Shown: one piece after another, positions 1 to 11,100 of the stretch
Position numbering within the stretch: position 1 is the stretch's first letter
How the letters are laid out: every line of letters starts with the position of its first letter
Source of the DNA: Podospora comata
Lineage: Eukaryota; Ascomycota; Sordariomycetes; Sordariales; Podosporaceae
NCBI GenBank assembly: GCA_017354895.1
Contig: CP071495.1
Span: 3,021,001 to 3,085,000, forward strand
Direction: 5' to 3'
Length of the DNA: 64,000 bases
Notes under the pieces: model-generated
Database searches by the model: none
What the model was told of the DNA's origin: nothing
Seen by the model: the letters and a program-made list of their open reading frames with translations, nothing else
Made by a program: the position numbers and the translations under genes

Positions 1-3000
1 TCCAAGCTTCGCGCGATCCCCCTGCGCCGTGCTCATTTTCTTACGGCGTTGAGCGGCTGGTCCATTCGTCTCTGTGTCGCTAACCAAGAGAGCTACGTCG
101 ACGGCATCTTCGTCCTCGCTTAGTTCGGGGCTGTCACGCACTCGCTTGGCCAGCAAAGTTGAGGTGGTTGCATCCGTCCCCGCTACCTGAATTGTTCTCA
201 AAGGGATGGCAGACAGAGGGATCTTGAGGACGGCAGAATTTTCACCCTTTACCTCACGTCCCTTTTGCTGTGTGCGCATAGGCACCGCACCCTTGCCGTG
301 GGTGCTGGGAGGTGTGGATGCTCCAACGTTGGGTTTGGTTGCAACGTTGGATTTGTTCCACGCCAGGGTATAGCTACCATGTGGAGTAACCGGAGCCGGG
401 GTTGAAGCCTGTGTTGAAGCCTGTGTTGAAGCCTGAGTTGAAGCCTGAGTTGAAACCTGCGTTGAGCACAACTCAGGTCTCGGTTTCACAAACAGGTAGC
501 GACACTGTTGCCAGTCCAACTGACTCACAACATAGTGTGGGGCAGCCGAGACAAACTCCTCGGGCACATTGATGATCTCGTTCAGGCTCATGCACTGCGT
601 GATCTGGAGATCAGAGTTGGGCCATGTCATGCCACTTTGTGCATAGTAGATACTCGTGTTGAAATCTGGACTGAAATAGACCCCGTTGCCATAGGCACGG
701 CCGTACGCGACAACTTTGAAATCCAGGCCTGTTCGCAAGATGCTGTGCCAATTAGCAAGATTGCTCCCATGCCACGCCAGAATGGTAGGATGACCCTTGA
801 AATCTTTCCTGCTAGCAATTTGTTGGAGTGCCCGAGAGAACTGGCGTTCTTTCTCGGGCGAGCCTTGGGCAAACCGGAACTGAACCCATGAGTCCATTCC
901 CAAGATGCGCTGGTGCTGTCGATCTCGTCCCTTTCCTGCTGGTTGTTCTGAATTTTCGGGTGATGCTCGATATCGGCGGCGATCAACTTGATAGATGCAA
1001 GATCTGTTGGATGAGACGATCCACTGCAAAATGGAAGCTGCGGCAGGTGATATTCCGTCCATGTCCTTGAACAAACATCGCGGATGACTTGTCAACCATG
1101 CCTCCATCTGAAGAATGGAAGGGAGATTCTCGAGAATTTGTCTCATGGCGTGGCCTTTATCGGCATCAGGCAGATCATCGAAGTCGGTGTCGTAGGGAAA
1201 AACTCTCACGGGCGCGCCAGCAATGCCAACTGGCGCCTGGAGAAGCCCCCGTTGATCGACGGGAAGAGCAGTATATGAATGCCCCGGCCTAATCGAAAGT
1301 ACGGCGGTGCTGCTTGGAAGGTGAACCTCCTCTACTCGTCCGTGTTGAATCATATTGTCGGTGGTAACCCAAGCGATCCACTTGTACCCAGCCAGTTGTC
1401 GGATGTCGTCCATGTTCTCACAGAGAACCAGCCTATTACCATTCAGGATCCCCCTCCACTTGCAGCCTGTCACGTTTAGTAGATTTGGTACTTTAAATCG
1501 CAGGCCAACCGGGAGGTTGCGTATCGCCCCATAGCCGACGCTGGATGGTTGTCCCACAGAGCCGACGCTGGATGGTTGCCCCGCAGAGCCGACGCCGATT
1601 ACCTGAGCTGTAGAGCCGACGCCGATTACCTGGGCTGCAGAGCTGATGCCGAACGGTTGTAGCGCATTCCGATGACCAGAAGGGTCTGAAACCGCGGCGT
1701 AGCAAAGGCTGACGAGGAGATCAACCACATACGGCTCGTGGAGGATCATGGGCTCGATGCTGGGGCCAAACCCCATTGACATGTACTGAAACAAGCAAAG
1801 AGGGTTGTCGCAGACATATGGTTGGAGTGCCTCGAACTCAGCTTCGATTTTCTGATGACATCTCAGACAGTATTCGGTGCACCTGATGATGTAGCGCATA
1901 GCAAACTGCATCGCCACCAAAGGAAAGCTTCTCTCGCCTCCATGGGCATCTTTCAAGTGATCCCCCAGCAGTGGATGGCGTTCCGGCCTGGCATCAGACA
2001 CGGATTCATCGGTCGGGACTGGATCGTCCGGTTGGGTTACGCAGTTCTGGTAGTGGCGATTTGCCTGGTCCCAGTCGTAGCCCGTTCTCTCTCTGGTCTT
2101 CACAATCGAAATAAAGCTCTCGTTCAAGAACTGATCCAACGAGTTGGAAATGAAAAACTTCTGAAGTGCTTCGGTGTCCGAAGCTTGAGCAGCTTGCCCT
2201 TCCTCGGCATCTTCTGGTCTCACGCCAGGATTCGTGACAGTAATAAAGGCGTTCTTTGCTTCCTGCTCCGATGGCTTGTACTTTTTGCACTTGCGAATTC
2301 GAAAGCTGACCTGGATTGAGGACACTGCCTTCTCGATGACAGTCTCGAGCGGGCTGTAGCCATCAAAGCGCAGCAAAAGCACAATGTATTCGCTAGCCTC
2401 CAGGTTCCACGCCTCCAAAACCTCCTCCGACAGCCCCAGGCTCTCAACTCGCACCGAGATCGAAACGATGCCATAGATGGATGTCTGGGCGAAGCTAGAG
2501 ACAAGCCCAATTTTGAAGCCGGCATTGTGTACTTGGCGCAAGTCGCGCTTCAGGCGTGAAAGCAACAGCTTGTCCGTCGGGGATAGTGCAATCAGCTCCT
2601 TGACCGTTGCATTTTTGGGTCGACCTGACCTCTCTTTTAGCCCGAAGAGTTCGTCATCGTAATCGTCGTCGGCCTCGGATTGGAAGCCAAACTCATCGTC
2701 GCTCATGTCTCCCTCGTCTTGATCCTCCGACACACCTCCCGTCAAACTCATCTGCTTGGAGATCTCTGAAGCTACCTCGTAGACGGTTAGACCTATGAGA
2801 TAGTCGGCAGTTCTCTTGATCAACTTTTCGATGGGAGCTGGCGGGTCATCCTCGGTATACATCATGAATGAGTTGTTGTCAGGGTAGTCACCGGTATCCT
2901 GCGCCAACAAATGAAGCCGTACTTTTCGGCCAAGCTCGGGGTGTTGGAGTGACAAGACGATCTCACCATCAGAAATGCCATCTTTGAGGTCTAGAACTCC

Positions 3001-3069
3001 AGCGAGGCCACCGCCAGTGATCTTCTGTCGGGCGGTGACCACGTCGGCCTTGAACCGCTTCAGTGTCAT
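1..3069 (-). CDS. PARP-type ADP-ribosyltransferase (fungal PARP/E2-fusion class), 3' end outside window
   Basis: One uninterrupted frame gives 1023 residues from the ATG at 3069 and runs off the left edge. An acidic N-terminal half (residues about 1-330) is followed by a Cys-rich block with CLRCH and a downstream VCDNPLC (about 395-430). Then come five 9-residue repeats (about 469-513) and a PARP regulatory-like and catalytic region (about 680-865). The catalytic part shows WHGS (about 766), YGNGVYFS (about 795) and SIYYAQ, so the NAD-binding His and the Tyr are present. At the place of the polymerase Glu I read PHYVV, so the triad looks like H-Y-H. From family knowledge the layout resembles PARP6/8/16 and the filamentous-fungal proteins with a C-terminal ubiquitin-conjugating (UBCc) domain. 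That domain would lie beyond the edge and is not seen here. Loss of the Glu suggests mono-ADP-ribosylation or an inactive enzyme. The distal part (residues about 890-1023) is low-complexity and includes a basic stretch with AERRKK. The family call is firm; the E2 fusion is inferred. Confidence 0.85.
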   Translation of the reverse strand, partial: MTLKRFKADVVTARQKITGGGLAGVLDLKDGISDGEIVLSLQHPELGRKVRLHLLAQDTGDYPDNNSFMMYTEDDPPAPIEKLIKRTADYLIGLTVYEVASEISKQMSLTGGVSEDQDEGDMSDDEFGFQSEADDDYDDELFGLKERSGRPKNATVKELIALSPTDKLLLSRLKRDLRQVHNAGFKIGLVSSFAQTSIYGIVSISVRVESLGLSEEVLEAWNLEASEYIVLLLRFDGYSPLETVIEKAVSSIQVSFRIRKCKKYKPSEQEAKNAFITVTNPGVRPEDAEEGQAAQASDTEALQKFFISNSLDQFLNESFISIVKTRERTGYDWDQANRHYQNCVTQPDDPVPTDESVSDARPERHPLLGDHLKDAHGGERSFPLVAMQFAMRYIIRCTEYCLRCHQKIEAEFEALQPYVCDNPLCLFQYMSMGFGPSIEPMILHEPYVVDLLVSLCYAAVSDPSGHRNALQPFGISSAAQVIGVGSTAQVIGVGSAGQPSSVGSVGQPSSVGYGAIRNLPVGLRFKVPNLLNVTGCKWRGILNGNRLVLCENMDDIRQLAGYKWIAWVTTDNMIQHGRVEEVHLPSSTAVLSIRPGHSYTALPVDQRGLLQAPVGIAGAPVRVFPYDTDFDDLPDADKGHAMRQILENLPSILQMEAWLTSHPRCLFKDMDGISPAAASILQWIVSSNRSCIYQVDRRRYRASPENSEQPAGKGRDRQHQRILGMDSWVQFRFAQGSPEKERQFSRALQQIASRKDFKGHPTILAWHGSNLANWHSILRTGLDFKVVAYGRAYGNGVYFSPDFNTSIYYAQSGMTWPNSDLQITQCMSLNEIINVPEEFVSAAPHYVVSQLDWQQCRYLFVKPRPELCSTQVSTQASTQASTQASTQASTPAPVTPHGSYTLAWNKSNVATKPNVGASTPPSTHGKGAVPMRTQQKGREVKGENSAVLKIPLSAIPLRTIQVAGTDATTSTLLAKRVRDSPELSEDEDAVDVALLVSDTETNGPAAQRRKKMSTAQGDRAKLG
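401..460 (-). repeat. 12-bp repeat, 5 units, coding TQAS
   Basis: Five consecutive 12-bp units (gttgaagcctgt and close variants) encode a Thr-Gln-Ala-Ser repeat directly after the PARP catalytic region. It probably forms a flexible linker toward the C-terminal part of the protein. The TQ dipeptides resemble minimal PIKK sites, but that is speculative. Confidence 0.85.
1531..1665 (-). repeat. 27-bp minisatellite, 5 units, in frame in the PARP gene
   Basis: Five tandem 27-bp units occupy 1531-1557, 1558-1584, 1585-1611, 1612-1638 and 1639-1665. Each encodes nine residues of the type AQVIGVGSA or GQPSSVGSV. Units 1-2 and units 3-4 form two near-identical pairs, which suggests stepwise duplication. 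The array keeps the frame and sits between the Cys-rich block and the catalytic part. Confidence 0.9.
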
Positions 3070-4131
3070 GGTGTTTCTGTTTTCTGAGGTAATGATATCG
3101 CAAGTTTCGTCGTCTGGTAATTAGTGAGGACGGTGCGCGGGCCTGGCTAATGTTTTTGGAGTCACGCCAGCCAGCGGGAGATGATGAAATCGGACTGGTT
3201 GGTTGACGGGACGAAGTGTTGTCCTTTGCTGATTTGCTGGAGAAGTGGTAGGGGAAGAGATGGTACCAGACTACTTGCTGCCTCAAGAGGTGAAAGTGAA
3301 CGATGATGATACCAGGGCCAGTGGGGAGTTGCTAGGAAGGATAAAATGGCGAGCCCGCAGTGTAACTCATGAAACAACTAGATTCACTACATCGGACGAA
3401 GGAAGAAAGAAAATTCAATGCCGCAGAGGCTGCTCCCTGTGAAAGGTCAATTCACCTGTTCAGAGTTCGGCGAGGTGAGGGGAGAAGCGTCAAGACAGTT
3501 AAGTTGGTTTGAAGGAGAGCACCGCGCTGGCTGCACTCAAGGCAGCAACCGCGGGGCAGAGTTCCAACCTCCCAGCCACTGCGAGGCTTGACAAACAGCA
3601 CAGCAGCAACACTCTCAGCCTTGCTTGTAGTAGGGACCCAAACAGCTGTGAATCACAACAAAATGATTCTTTTATAGATTCAGTTCTATCACGATCATGA
3701 TTTCTCTCTCGTCTCTTCTTTTAGTTGGCACATTGTATGGCGTCAGCCCCAAAGGCTCAAAAGTCCACCACTGACAAGATGAAGCTTTGAGGCCTGAGAC
3801 ACATGGCCAATGCTCCATTGAGGCGCTGATAGGCTTGCATCACAAAAGCCATCTGAATAACTCTATCAGAACCTGGAACACATGTTCACGTCCAAGGCCA
3901 AGCCTCAGGTATAAGTCGACTTCCTTTGTAGGAGGCACACTGTGGAGTTCGAGCCGCCACCCGCCGCACAGCTGTCAACCCGTCAAAGTCTTGGCAGCAC
4001 AGTGACCACATCCAACCTCATGCAAGGGTATCACTGTCATCTCATCTCACTCATCTCACTCACATCTCACCTCCCAGAGCCTCACTCACCAACACCAATC
4101 TCACAAGCCCCCTCACCAAACCAAAGTCATC
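3070..4131. other. Divergent intergenic/promoter region (PARP gene and COG7-like gene)
   Basis: This stretch has no ORF that I would call a gene. It must hold the 5' regions of the two divergent neighbours. The final 130 bp before 4132 is rich in CTCA/ATCTCA, typical of a fungal pyrimidine-rich leader. Confidence 0.6.
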
Positions 4132-5313
4132 ATGGCCTGGGACTCCAAAACCACCACCCGCCGCCGCCAAAGCAGCGCAGCCTCCCGAACTCGTGACATC
4201 GCCATCCACGCCAGAAACCAATCCCGCCAACCCGCCCAACCCCTATCCAACCACGTCGCCGATCCTTTCCTGGCCGACTTCCTCTCCCCCACCTTCGACC
4301 CAGCGACCTACCTAAACAACACCCTCCCCAACACCCTCCCCCTCTCCGACCTCTCCATCACCACCCAGTCCTCCCTCTCCCAACTGTCCGCCCACACAAC
4401 CCGCCTAACCACCATCCTAACCCAACTAACCGACGAAATAATCCGCTCCGGCTCCCGCCTAGCCTACGAGGTCGAAGTCCTCCGAGGCGAGACAATCTCC
4501 CTAACCGAAACCCTCACCGAAACCCTCGACTCGCCAATTTCAAAGTTCATCCCCGGAGGAGGCATAAAATCCATCCTCCACCCATCATCTTCAGAATCCA
4601 ACCCTGCCCCCACCACCACCACCAGCAGATCCCGCGCTTTATCCTCCCTCCCCCCTCCCCCTCCTCCTCCCTTGGAAAACCCCCCCATCCCGGACCCGGA
4701 ATACATCTCCCAACTCCGCACCCTCTCCCTCGTCCGCTCCCGCCTGGCAGAAACGCAGGCAACCTTTGGCTCTGCCATGTCCTTTGTTTTTCCCCCGTCG
4801 GAAACCTCTGTTTCTTCCTCTTTTTTGTCGGTATCTGCCCCTGACACGGGCGCGCTTTCTACCGAGGAGAAGGGGCAGCAAGTCCTGAAGGAACTGAGGC
4901 AAGAGATTTTGGATTTGCTAGATAATAAGGAGGATCCTATCAAGGGGGTTGAGGACGCAGCGAAAAGGGTGGAGGAGCTGAAGGATCTGTGTCAGGTTTG
5001 GAAGGGGACCGCGGAGGAGAGGGGACGACAGAAATTTGTGGAGGGGTTGGCTAGGCTTGTGGGGGAGAGGCATGAACGGCTTGTGAGGGAGGTGACTGGG
5101 CAGGGGCAAAGGAGGGGGGAGAGTAATGGGGGGAGTGGGAGTAATGGGAGGTTACAACAGCAACAGGAGGAGGGGGAGAATAAAGAGGGCGATAATAAGG
5201 GAGCAGCAGCGGCAGGGCAAGGGGGTGGCGGTAATGCTGCTGCTGCTGGGGGCGGAGGGTATGGTGGGTATGGGCTTATTAGTCAGTTGCAGAAGTTGAG
5301 GGGGGGGATATGA
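4132..5313 (+). CDS. Probable conserved oligomeric Golgi complex subunit 7 (COG7-like)
   Basis: This intronless gene codes for 393 residues. The N-terminus is basic (TTRRRQSSAASRTRD). It is followed by a block with DPFLADFLSPTFDPATYLNN (about residues 41-63) and a predicted coiled coil containing DEIIRSGSRLAYEVEVLRGE (about 102-121). From memory this matches fungal COG7 proteins, which are much shorter than animal COG7. COG tethers retrograde intra-Golgi vesicles. The middle has a Pro-rich run (about 185-195), then a second helical region (about 245-325). The last 70 residues are low-complexity Gly/Gln/Asn/Ala and probably disordered. The coding strand is very C-rich up to about 4860 and G-rich afterwards. 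The COG7 call rests on recalled motifs only; another coiled-coil tether subunit is the main alternative. Confidence 0.6.
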   Translation: MAWDSKTTTRRRQSSAASRTRDIAIHARNQSRQPAQPLSNHVADPFLADFLSPTFDPATYLNNTLPNTLPLSDLSITTQSSLSQLSAHTTRLTTILTQLTDEIIRSGSRLAYEVEVLRGETISLTETLTETLDSPISKFIPGGGIKSILHPSSSESNPAPTTTTSRSRALSSLPPPPPPPLENPPIPDPEYISQLRTLSLVRSRLAETQATFGSAMSFVFPPSETSVSSSFLSVSAPDTGALSTEEKGQQVLKELRQEILDLLDNKEDPIKGVEDAAKRVEELKDLCQVWKGTAEERGRQKFVEGLARLVGERHERLVREVTGQGQRRGESNGGSGSNGRLQQQQEEGENKEGDNKGAAAAGQGGGGNAAAAGGGGYGGYGLISQLQKLRGGI

Positions 5314-6205
5314 GAAGGAGGTCTTTGTTTTTGTTGGAAAGAGTTGTTATGATAGCTGTGTCAAGTTCTCTTTTAGCATGGCCGGCGGGTCATAAATGCT
5401 ATGTTGGCAGTATCGGACTAGGGTTGTGGTCAAGTGTATAAGAATGCTCTCAAAAGTGGCAAATGATTCGGAACTCCGTGATGAATTTAATCAGAGGAAC
5501 CAAGGTATGAGTTGTGGAATGATAAATAACAAAAGAGTGTCCATCAATCCAGACACTGCAAAAGTGTGGAATTAGCAAGGCGTGATACCAGTGCTACATG
5601 TCAAGTTCTCTTAGATCCCCCATCCCGCAGTGCTAGAGTTTTTAACCAATATGCAATTTCAACCTTCTCAAGCCGCCACGATCTTTCCAACCGCCTTCAC
5701 TGCTCAGGGTGCATTTCGCTAGTATTGCCTACAACGCAATCGGGTACACTTCCCGCCCACTGAATATGTGTCGCGTGCCCACGCTCGAGTCTCGTGGAAA
5801 GATCTTCAAATCTATATCTACCTGACTTTATGTATATGTAGACCCCCCTCCCCCCAAAGTCGACTTACAAGAGCGAGTGAAACCTCCTGTAACATATCCG
5901 CTGCCAATTTTACACAATCCCTATTCTCAACGCTATCATCCATCGCTACCAGAGAAAAAATCCAAAAAAATCCGCAGGCACCTACGGGTTCTTCCTGAAA
6001 CAGGGACTACTTCCCCGCATAACCCCCCATCAGACTCTCCCTCCTCATCCTCATCAGGCCCTCCCCTTGGGCACCCATCATCCCACAATTTTTTTTCCCA
6101 CTTGGGCCTAGGTCTTGGAGGAGGCAGATATAGAGGATTCAGCTAAATTGGCAGATCCCAAAGCACCCTCCATTTTTTCCACGCAGCATAAATCCAGCCA
6201 GGATT
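5314..6205. other. Convergent intergenic region
   Basis: This lies between the 3' ends of the COG7-like gene and ATE1. It contains only short ORFs with no domain signature and some CT-rich runs (about 6020-6080). I see no gene. Confidence 0.6.
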
Positions 6206-8199
6206 CTAGCTCAGTCTGTTAGCTTTCTTTCGGAAATCAATGCAAATTTCCCCCATGAGGTCCGGCCCAATCGCCGCTACCAGCTCTGCTATCCTTGACT
6301 TGAGCCTCCCGTGTTGGCTAATCTCCTCCGAATCCCAGATGACCAGCTCGGATGCCTCGATGAACCGGTCATGTTGGTCGGACTTGAGTAGGAGACCACC
6401 CATGTCTACCTCTTCCATTTCGGCCAGTGATGGGATACCGGGCATATCGCTTGTGAGGAGGAAACCTTCCTCCTCGTCGTCTTCGTCCTCGGAGGGTTTG
6501 ACGTTTGGGGCGTCGTTTTCCTGTTGGGTCCCCACGTCCTCGTCGTTGTTGTTGGCCTCTTCGTCATCAAGAACACCGTCACCGTTCATTAACTGCTGCT
6601 GCCGCCTTCTCTCCCTTGACAAAGAAACATAATGGTGCTTGCCATACAGCGCCAACATCTCCTCGTCCAGTGGATCCCATTGCAGAGTCTCCGGATCAAG
6701 AACATATTGAGGTCGATAGTCAATCTTGTATCTCATTTTGGCGCAGGTGTGGACATAGTAGCCGGGATACCACCACCGATAGCCTGCTTCACGAGCTAAA
6801 GCAATCTCTCTCATCGCCCCGAGCTTTCCTGGGTTGAGAAAATGGATCGACTCATGGTACATGAAGTACACCGCACTGACGGCGTTAGGTAAGAGATCCA
6901 AAACACCCACGGCGACAAGCTCGCCGTCGATGCGATAGCATTGATGGTAACTGCCCAACTTGCGTTCAGTCCCGTCCGCCCCCACTATGGCGCCACGGGT
7001 CAAAGGTGAGTCGCATAAGAACCTTCTAAATCCCACGCGAGATATCTTGAGTGGTGGTTCACGATGCACGGTGCGCTGGTAGTTCTCGAATACCTTGTAC
7101 TTTTCGTCGGTGAATGCATCGGGCTCTAGCGTGACCGAGAACTCGTGGGATGGCGCCGGTGGGGGTCCTTTGAGATACTTGGCTTCAGACTCATGAACCT
7201 TGCTGACTAGGTCAAAATCATTTTTTTCCTTCCTCGCTTGCTCGCGTGACCGTGGGTACAGCCGCGCCGCGTCTCTCGCATAGGTATCTCCGAGGATGTG
7301 GCGGTTGAAGCGGTTGAGAGCCTGTCGTTGGTCCTTGGTAGGCTTATACTCGGCCGAGTCTAGGCGGAGGGTGTAATGCGGACAACATGAATTCTTCTGG
7401 TTTGGTCGGTAGAGCAACGTCCCCGACCGACGCCAAAACCTATCCACCAGCTTTTGATAAAAGGCGGGCTCTAAAGACCTTGAGACCGCATAATATGACC
7501 ATCCTACAGAGAGTACCACTGTTAGATGCTGCCAGCTAGGATCAAATGTCGAAAATCGAAAGCATACAGGGCAAAAAAGGGTCCAATAGTAAAAGGGGGT
7601 ATTACGTTGTTTGTCTGGTTGACCATTTGAACTGGCACGACAATATCCACACTCGGAAGAGTTACTGTACCCTACAATATTCGGTGGTCAGCAACATCAC
7701 TAGTACCTTCAAGGTATCAAAGCCTAAGAAAAGAACACCAAGAGGCAAAGACAGGGAAGGTGTGCCAAGTATATGGGCTTGCCCTGACCGAGGTCAATGT
7801 GGGAGAGCAACCAAACAGTGATCTCGACGTAATCTCGCCACGAGTGCGCTTGTATCTCTGACACAAGGAAACGAAGGAGACCGTGTATACTGCAGGCGGG
7901 TGTGTGGGATAACCCCAACAGAACAGAGAGGCTGACAAGTGACAAGAAAAACAATGTTGAGACTGTTGATGGTTGAAACATGACATACGACCACCCGCCT
8001 TGTACAGAATGCGGGAGGAGATCGCGTGGGCAAGGCGAGATAGCCAACGGTAGTGCCCAGTTGATGCACATGGCCCAGATGGTTGGATGAGGAGCATTGG
8101 AAGCTGAGGAAAAAGCAACTCACCGATTGGATAGATGTATGACAGTGGTGCTGCTGCAGCATCGTCAGGGGTCTGCAGGTATGGCCTAGTCCCTGCCAT
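6206..8199 (-). CDS. ATE1: Arginyl-tRNA--protein transferase (ATE1), three exons
   Basis: The exons are 8124-8199, 7606-7671 and 6206-7503, giving 479 aa. The enzyme transfers Arg from Arg-tRNA to N-terminal Asp/Glu (and oxidised Cys) as the Arg/N-degron signal. Splicing joins SYIYPIG to YSNSSECGYC and then WSYYAVSRS, rebuilding the family N-terminus with its CGYC metal/haem-binding motif. NQKNSCCPHYTLRLD follows in exon 3. The C-terminal GNAT-like domain contains MYRNLYLG-unrelated but family-typical YKIDYRPQYVLDPETLQWDP (about residues 310-330). An acidic insert rich in Asp/Glu/Asn lies near residues 360-410. Intron 1 is 452 nt (7672-8123), long for this genome; intron 2 is 102 nt (7504-7605). 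An in-frame ATG at 8232 would add 11 residues; I chose 8199 because the extra residues match nothing I know. Confidence 0.9.
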
Positions 8200-11100
8200 T
8201 CTGTTGCCTTGCCCTGTTACCGCAGTTGACACGAACAGCTGGTCAAGACAACGTGGGGCCGGGCCGTACTACCTACTACCCACACGCCGGAGTCGGGCAG
8301 GGGCCTAGGGTCGGGTGCCTGTGGAGGAAGGTTGTGTGGTGGACGGAACTTGACGGAACGAGATGTCTCGTCAGGAAAGGCGGCAAGGTGCCAGATCCGC
8401 CGTGGTATGTCCAATTTCCGTCGATATCGAGGGCTGGTTGATCAAGCCGGATCCAATCAGGTCTGTGGTGACGGGGTGATGGCTTAGGGCCAAGAGGGGA
8501 TTGGAAGCCTCGAGCGGACGGGTCTTGGTTGAAGGTGTTCGGCAGCGGTTGGAGGACACCTGAGAGACACCAAAATACCCGAGCACTGTCTCCAGGAAAA
8601 GACCCAGCTAGTTGGACTGCCAGTGTGTCGTACGGCGGCGGTGCTGAGAACCCGAACGCAGAGGGGCCGTCAAGCAGGACCCCACAGTGTGACGGTCAAA
8701 TGTCGCGTTTGGGGATGGGTGGAAGCAGGAAATGATAATGGATGGGAAAGGAGGTTGGCGGCCAAGAGTTGTCATGTGTACATCTGACTGTGATAGGCTG
8801 CCCACAACTCGGAAAGTTGTTTGGAGCTGCTGGTGAGGTATTGTGAGGCTGGGAAAGAGAGAGGCAGAAGCAGAAGCCTTTTGGTGAACGACGGGACTGA
8901 GATGCGCGATGGTGTGACCCCCACTCCAACTGTGCAAACTGCTGCCCCGCACCAGTCAAATATGCAGTGCTCATTGCTGGCTAATCCAGGGGGTTTGACA
9001 CGGGATAGGAAAGTGGGTGTAATTCGAGAAGACTCCAGATGATCGGTAGATGGATATTATTGCTCTCTATTTTGTTCAAGACCATCGTCCAGTACGAGCA
9101 ATAGAGGCTCGTGACAGCTCACGACACCAGAAAGATGGAGATGTGGGGAGCGGGCTGATCGATCTGTCGTCACCACGGATAACACAAAAGCTTGTCTCCG
9201 ATATGGTCCGTGCTGCTTGCTACCTTAGTAATCAGCTCAACATCCAGGGTAACAGTGATGGCTTTCTTCAACAGAGGCTGAACTACACTCTTCAAACATG
9301 TTTCACCGCCTGGAAACAATGAAATTTGCAGGATTTGACTCACCCGCTCGGCTCCCATCCACTAGTCTTCGACACTCGTCATCTCAGGTGACGTTGGCAT
9401 GGAGAGTACGAAGTATATGTGGACCACAGACGGTGTTCCGTCGGCAGTGGCAGTCAAGCCACGATGAACCAGACAGAACCAAGCCTGGCTCGGTGAATTC
9501 ATGTCCCAGGTTTCGGTTTCTTGTGTTGGAAGCGTTGCAATACAGATGGAAACCCCCACACAAGAGAGCTTCCATAGCCCGTCTTTGTTCCTCGTGAAGT
9601 ACCCTCCAATTCTCTCTTCTTTCGGCACGGAAGTCTTGAGAAAAATATACCGGGGAACCAAACCCGAACACTGGGAAGCGGAACCGTGGCGTCAAACCCC
9701 CTGTCTGACCGCCCAGTGGCAGCTAGGGAGTCCCGAACAGAGGTGCCATGCCAGTGTTGCCAGTCGCCAGATACCTGGAGGTAGAGTGAGGTGGTGGCAT
9801 CTGTAAGCGGGAGGTGGACAAGTACCTACTACCTCTACCCCACGCGACCGGGAGCTTTTTCATTGCTACTCAGCCAAAACTGGCAAAATCTTTGTTGCTC
9901 TTGTTGGAGCTTCCTTTCTCCCTCATTGTGCTCTACCTCTTCCCCATGGCTTTTTCATCACGCCGAGCTCCGCGATGCCCCTCGCCGCCATGAGGTGTGG
10001 GGAACCCGGAACCCTGGGGAAGCAGAAGAGAGAGATGGAGGTTTGAGTGCTGTGTGAACTGCCCCCATGCCACGGCAGCACACACACCACATGAGGGCCA
10101 AAGAAGTAGAGGTTGCAGGGGACCTCTCGATGGCTCGGCTTGTCCCAACCCAAAGAGACTTTTTCTGTTCTCCCCCATGGGGCCATAGCCATGTACCTGT
10201 ACGAATGATGTACGCCGTAAAGCATAAAAGCCAACTCTATCCCGCTGCAAAAGCTGCCCCTCCTTCTTTATGATCTGGGGGGCACAAACAGTGTGCCCAC
10301 CAGCAAGAGTCCAGAGCTACCTCCCTGATTGAGAGTCTGAGACTGCTTGTGCTTTGGCTGGCAACATTACCCTGCAGGTGCTCGCTCATCCACGTAGCAA
10401 CAACCGTATTTTTATTTTATTTTCGTTCCCCCCTCTTTCGAGTGCCCTGACCTGCGGGTGTGGTCCAGGCCTATCGACCTGATTCCTTCAGTTGTCGTTG
10501 TTGTGTGGGCGACCGCCTTTCAAAGGGCCAGCTGGACTCCGTTGCCGGCCGCCGAGCGCGTTCGCGTAAAGTGCTAAAAGCCAAAAAGTTCTTCTCCGAC
10601 GCCAACGTCGCGCAACTCCAACGCCCCCTTGTCGGCCACGAACCACAACCTCCGACTGCTCTCCCGAAGCTTTTCGCCTTCGTGGTTGAGCTTCACACTC
10701 TCTTCCGCCCCCCAGAGCGCCACCAAACTTCTCTTGCTGCAGCAGAACACCTGTTCGTAACACAAGAGTAGCGGAGGGACCAGAACTGCCCGTGGACCAG
10801 GACCGAGAACTGCGCCGCACCTCTCTCGCTCATCAAACCTCCCACTCGCTCATTCACTTGCCTTGCTCCTGCTCGCAAGGCGAGCTTTGACAGGGGACCA
10901 TATTTACTTGGTGCTTGCTCTCTCCAGACGTGAATTGAGCTTCACCAGCCCATTCATTCCAGGCCATTCACCACTCGCCCCACAGGCCTCTCAACGTTCA
11001 CTGAGACGGACATATTTAAGCCATCACCGTCTGTCACAAACCTTGGCCAGAACACCACCATCTCTGACTTCTGCCCACACCCAAGCAACTACTTCTTCTC

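Noticed and set aside
8232-8232. Alternative ATE1 start 11 codons upstream
   Set aside because: It cannot be excluded, but it adds no conserved residues; noted only as an alternative.
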